Source: Bartonella sp. WD16.2
GTDB taxonomy: Bacteria; Pseudomonadota; Alphaproteobacteria; Rhizobiales; Rhizobiaceae
Assembly: GCF_002022505.1 (NCBI RefSeq)
Contig: NZ_CP019781.1
Coordinates: 620,001-684,000 of the forward strand
Direction of reading: 5' to 3'
DNA: 64,000 bases
Below the pieces are notes generated by a model. That model was not told where the DNA came from. It searched no databases and saw only the letters and a list, made by a program, of their open reading frames with translations. Both the position numbers and the translations under genes were made by a program. Of this stretch, positions 61,731 to 64,000 are shown one piece after another; position 1 is the first letter of the stretch; each line of letters starts with the position of its first letter.

Positions 61731-62403
61731 CTATATATCTTTGTATTTTAATAGAATATCTATAAAACTATATGGAAACTATTATATATACGCAAAAAAC
61801 ATTGAATCGTAGCATAAATTTAGTAGGTAATAGAAATAACATCAATTGCTTTTTTTACTACTGTGAAAAATTATTCTATGATGCATAATCTGCGTTAGTT
61901 ATATTTTCTCCTTGGATTATTTTTTTTATGTTTAAAAAACTGTGATAAACGCAAAAAATAAAATATTATTTAGTTTTAATGCCGCAGATCACCTTAATTC
62001 AAAAATTGTTTCTATTATGTTATTGTATAATGCTTTTCTATTGTAGTTATCTGAAAATGTAGTAAAAGCAATGCAGAGTGTGCAAAAATGCTTGAAGAAA
62101 CATAAATATTTTTGCGATGTTTTACATAAAATATTGACCATTAAAATGCTTATTAGATAGTTTATTGCTTTACTCTAATATATCTATGTTCTTGAAGCTA
62201 CATTTTCTATTTTTTACAATAGCTTGGTAGTAATATTTTATTTATTTGTTTAATGTCATTTTAATGTATTCTGGTATTGGTAATGTTTATATTAAGTAAT
62301 AAACATTATGCTCATATTTGGTTGAGAATAGTCCATATTGATTTTAATTATTTTTTCTATTGAGCACAGTGAAGCAAAATAAATTTAATGTGAAAGTAAA
62401 ATT
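61731..62403. other. Long AT-rich intergenic region, no gene seen
   Basis: 673 bp between divergent dsbA-like and glpD genes. No open frame of significance and no recognised RNA or repeat; it must contain both promoters. Confidence 0.6.
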
Positions 62404-63921
62404 ATGAAAGTCACAACGCATTATGATTTGTTTATTATTGGGGGTGGGATAAATGGATGTGGAGTGGCAAGAGATGCGGCAGGTCGTGGATTTAGTGTTG
62501 GATTAGCCGAAATGAATGATCTTGCATCGGGTGCATCAAGTGCATCAACAAAGCTTATTCACGGTGGTCTTCGTTATCTTGAAAATTATGAATTTAGACT
62601 TGTTCGTGAAGCATTGAAGGAACGAGAAATTATTTGGAATATGGCTCCACATATTGTGCGTCCTTTGCGTTTTATTCTTCCCTATCATAAAAGAATGCGT
62701 CCTGCTTGGATGTTACATTTTGGGCTTTTCCTTTATGACTATCTTGGTGGTTGGAATCAAAAACTATGGCGTAGTAAAAAGATTGATTTTTCAAAAGAAT
62801 TTAACACTCCACTTCAAGAAATTTATAATAAAGGTTTTGAGTATTCTGATGCAACAGTAGATGATGCCCGTTTAGTTATTGCCAATGCACGCGATGCAAA
62901 AAAGAGAGGTGCTGACATAAAAGTACGCACAGAAGTTCTATCCTTAAAAATGGAAGGAGAAAAATGGCTAATAACACTTCATGATAGGTTAAATAATCAA
63001 GAATATTGCGTTTCTGCTTCCTATATTGGAAATATGGCAGGACCTTGGATCAATCATATTTTAATCAATATTTTAGACTATAAAAAGCATTCACCAGTGC
63101 GGCTTGTCAAAGGTTCTCATATTGTAGTCCCGAGCCTTTATACTCATGATCGTGCTTATATTTTTCAAAATAATGATGGCCGTATTATTTTTGCTATTCC
63201 GTATCAAGAAGAATTTACATTGATTGGGACAACAGATTATGACTATCAAGGTGATCTTACTGATATCCGTATTAGTAATGCAGAGATTGACTATATTTGT
63301 GCAGCAGCAAATGAATATTTTGCTCAGCCAATATTACGTGAAAACATTGTGTGGAGCTATTCTGGCGTTCGCCCGCTTTATGATGATGGTGCTACAAAAG
63401 CACAAGAAACTACACGTGATTATGTTTTGAAAGAAATGGGCGTAGGAAATGCTCCACGGATTCTCAATCTTTATGGTGGTAAGATTACAACTTATCGTAA
63501 ATTAGCTGAAGATGTAATGAAGTTTGTTGAAAAGGCGCTTGGTTCTAAGGGGATGGCGTGGACAATAAATTCAGTGTTACCTGGTGGTGATTTTCCGTGT
63601 GATCGATTGGATATGATTGAAGAAAAGATTGCTCTTTTACTTCCAGATTTAGATGCATTTACATGGCGCAGGCTTGCTCGCTCCTATGGTACAGAAGCAC
63701 TCATAATATTTGCTAACGGTAAGGCAGATAGAGGAAAGGGTTTTGGGCATGGACTTTATGAAGTTGAAGTCAAATGGTTAATGGAAAAGGAATGGGCTAA
63801 GACGTGTGAAGATGTATTATGGCGTCGTTCAAAACTTGGACTTTTATTAAATGAACAAGAAACTAATGTTCTTTCTGCTTATATAGAGGATAAAAAATCG
63901 ACTAAATATAGCTTAGTTTGA
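62404..63921 (+). CDS. glpD: Aerobic glycerol-3-phosphate dehydrogenase
   Basis: 505 aa FAD enzyme oxidising sn-glycerol-3-phosphate to dihydroxyacetone phosphate at the inner membrane and feeding quinones. The FAD-binding motif is YDLFIIGGGINGCGVARDAA, followed by ASGASSASTKLIHGGLRYLE, LVKGSHIVVPSLY, WSYSGVRPLYDDG and NLYGGKITTYRKLAED. The length is normal for GlpD. The ATG is the first codon after a stop-rich leader. Confidence 0.97.
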   Translation: MKVTTHYDLFIIGGGINGCGVARDAAGRGFSVGLAEMNDLASGASSASTKLIHGGLRYLENYEFRLVREALKEREIIWNMAPHIVRPLRFILPYHKRMRPAWMLHFGLFLYDYLGGWNQKLWRSKKIDFSKEFNTPLQEIYNKGFEYSDATVDDARLVIANARDAKKRGADIKVRTEVLSLKMEGEKWLITLHDRLNNQEYCVSASYIGNMAGPWINHILINILDYKKHSPVRLVKGSHIVVPSLYTHDRAYIFQNNDGRIIFAIPYQEEFTLIGTTDYDYQGDLTDIRISNAEIDYICAAANEYFAQPILRENIVWSYSGVRPLYDDGATKAQETTRDYVLKEMGVGNAPRILNLYGGKITTYRKLAEDVMKFVEKALGSKGMAWTINSVLPGGDFPCDRLDMIEEKIALLLPDLDAFTWRRLARSYGTEALIIFANGKADRGKGFGHGLYEVEVKWLMEKEWAKTCEDVLWRRSKLGLLLNEQETNVLSAYIEDKKSTKYSLV

Positions 63922-63934
63922 TTAATTAAAATTG

Positions 63935-63966
63935 CGGTATTTTTAGTATATTTATACCGAGACAAT
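63935..63966 (+). terminator. Possible weak terminator after glpD
   Basis: CGGTAT (63935-63940) pairs with ATACCG (63954-63959) around a 13-nt loop, followed by AGACAATTTTT. The stem is short and the T-run delayed, so this is tentative. Confidence 0.35.
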
Positions 63967-64000
63967 TTTTAAAATACTATTATTATTGCTTTTATTTTTT

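Overview
The window is AT-rich alphaproteobacterial DNA that best fits a Bartonella chromosome. The core genes at the edges (folE, accBC, a Com1-type DsbA, glpD), the low GC, the decaying metabolic genes and the two tRNA-targeted prophage insertions all agree with that genus. The species cannot be fixed from sequence reading alone.

Layout: 1-678 is host sequence (3' end of folE, then tRNA-Leu(GAG)). 679 to about 5308 is a collapsed prophage relic sitting at the 3' end of tRNA-Leu. It keeps gutted endolysin and Rz genes, an intact Dam-type methylase, an intact ParB-domain protein and a broken integrase. A decayed copy of the tRNA-Leu 3' end closes it at about 5294-5308. 5309-12726 is host sequence with a DUF900-type lipoprotein hydrolase, a small coiled-coil protein, a Bcr/CflA exporter, and a decayed block that includes a fused isocitrate/isopropylmalate dehydrogenase-CinA pseudogene.

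12727-58533 is an apparently complete prophage of about 45.8 kb inserted in tRNA-Thr(TGT). It is flanked by a 14-bp att repeat, with int at the left end and xis at the right. The particle genes are mosaic: a lambda-like head (terminase, portal, S49 protease, decoration and major capsid proteins) joined to a P2-like contractile tail (V, W, J, I, FI, FII, E/E', T, U, X, D), all on the minus strand. The lysis genes are an N-acetylmuramidase endolysin and an overlapping spanin pair. The right part holds accessory genes (HigBA, a RelE/HTH pair, a DUF488 protein, SSB), a second Dam methylase, replication genes, a CI-like S24 repressor with five related 13-bp operators, antirepressors, and a Bet/YqaJ recombination pair. 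58596-64000 is host sequence again.

The most interesting signals are regulatory. Two antirepressor genes (14339 plus strand, 47481 minus strand) are each preceded by a ~235-nt leader. In each leader, two internal blocks are complementary to the region just before the start codon, and they have changed in concert with their targets. This looks like the C4 antisense RNA system of phages P1/P7, in two different specificities. The DUF1376 replication gene appears to be expressed through a classic A_AAA_AAG -1 frameshift with a downstream stem-loop. The late operon is interrupted by strong terminators, which implies antitermination. HigB appears to be translated from a leaderless transcript. A beta-helix domain is fused to a phage dATP/dGTP pyrophosphohydrolase-like domain.
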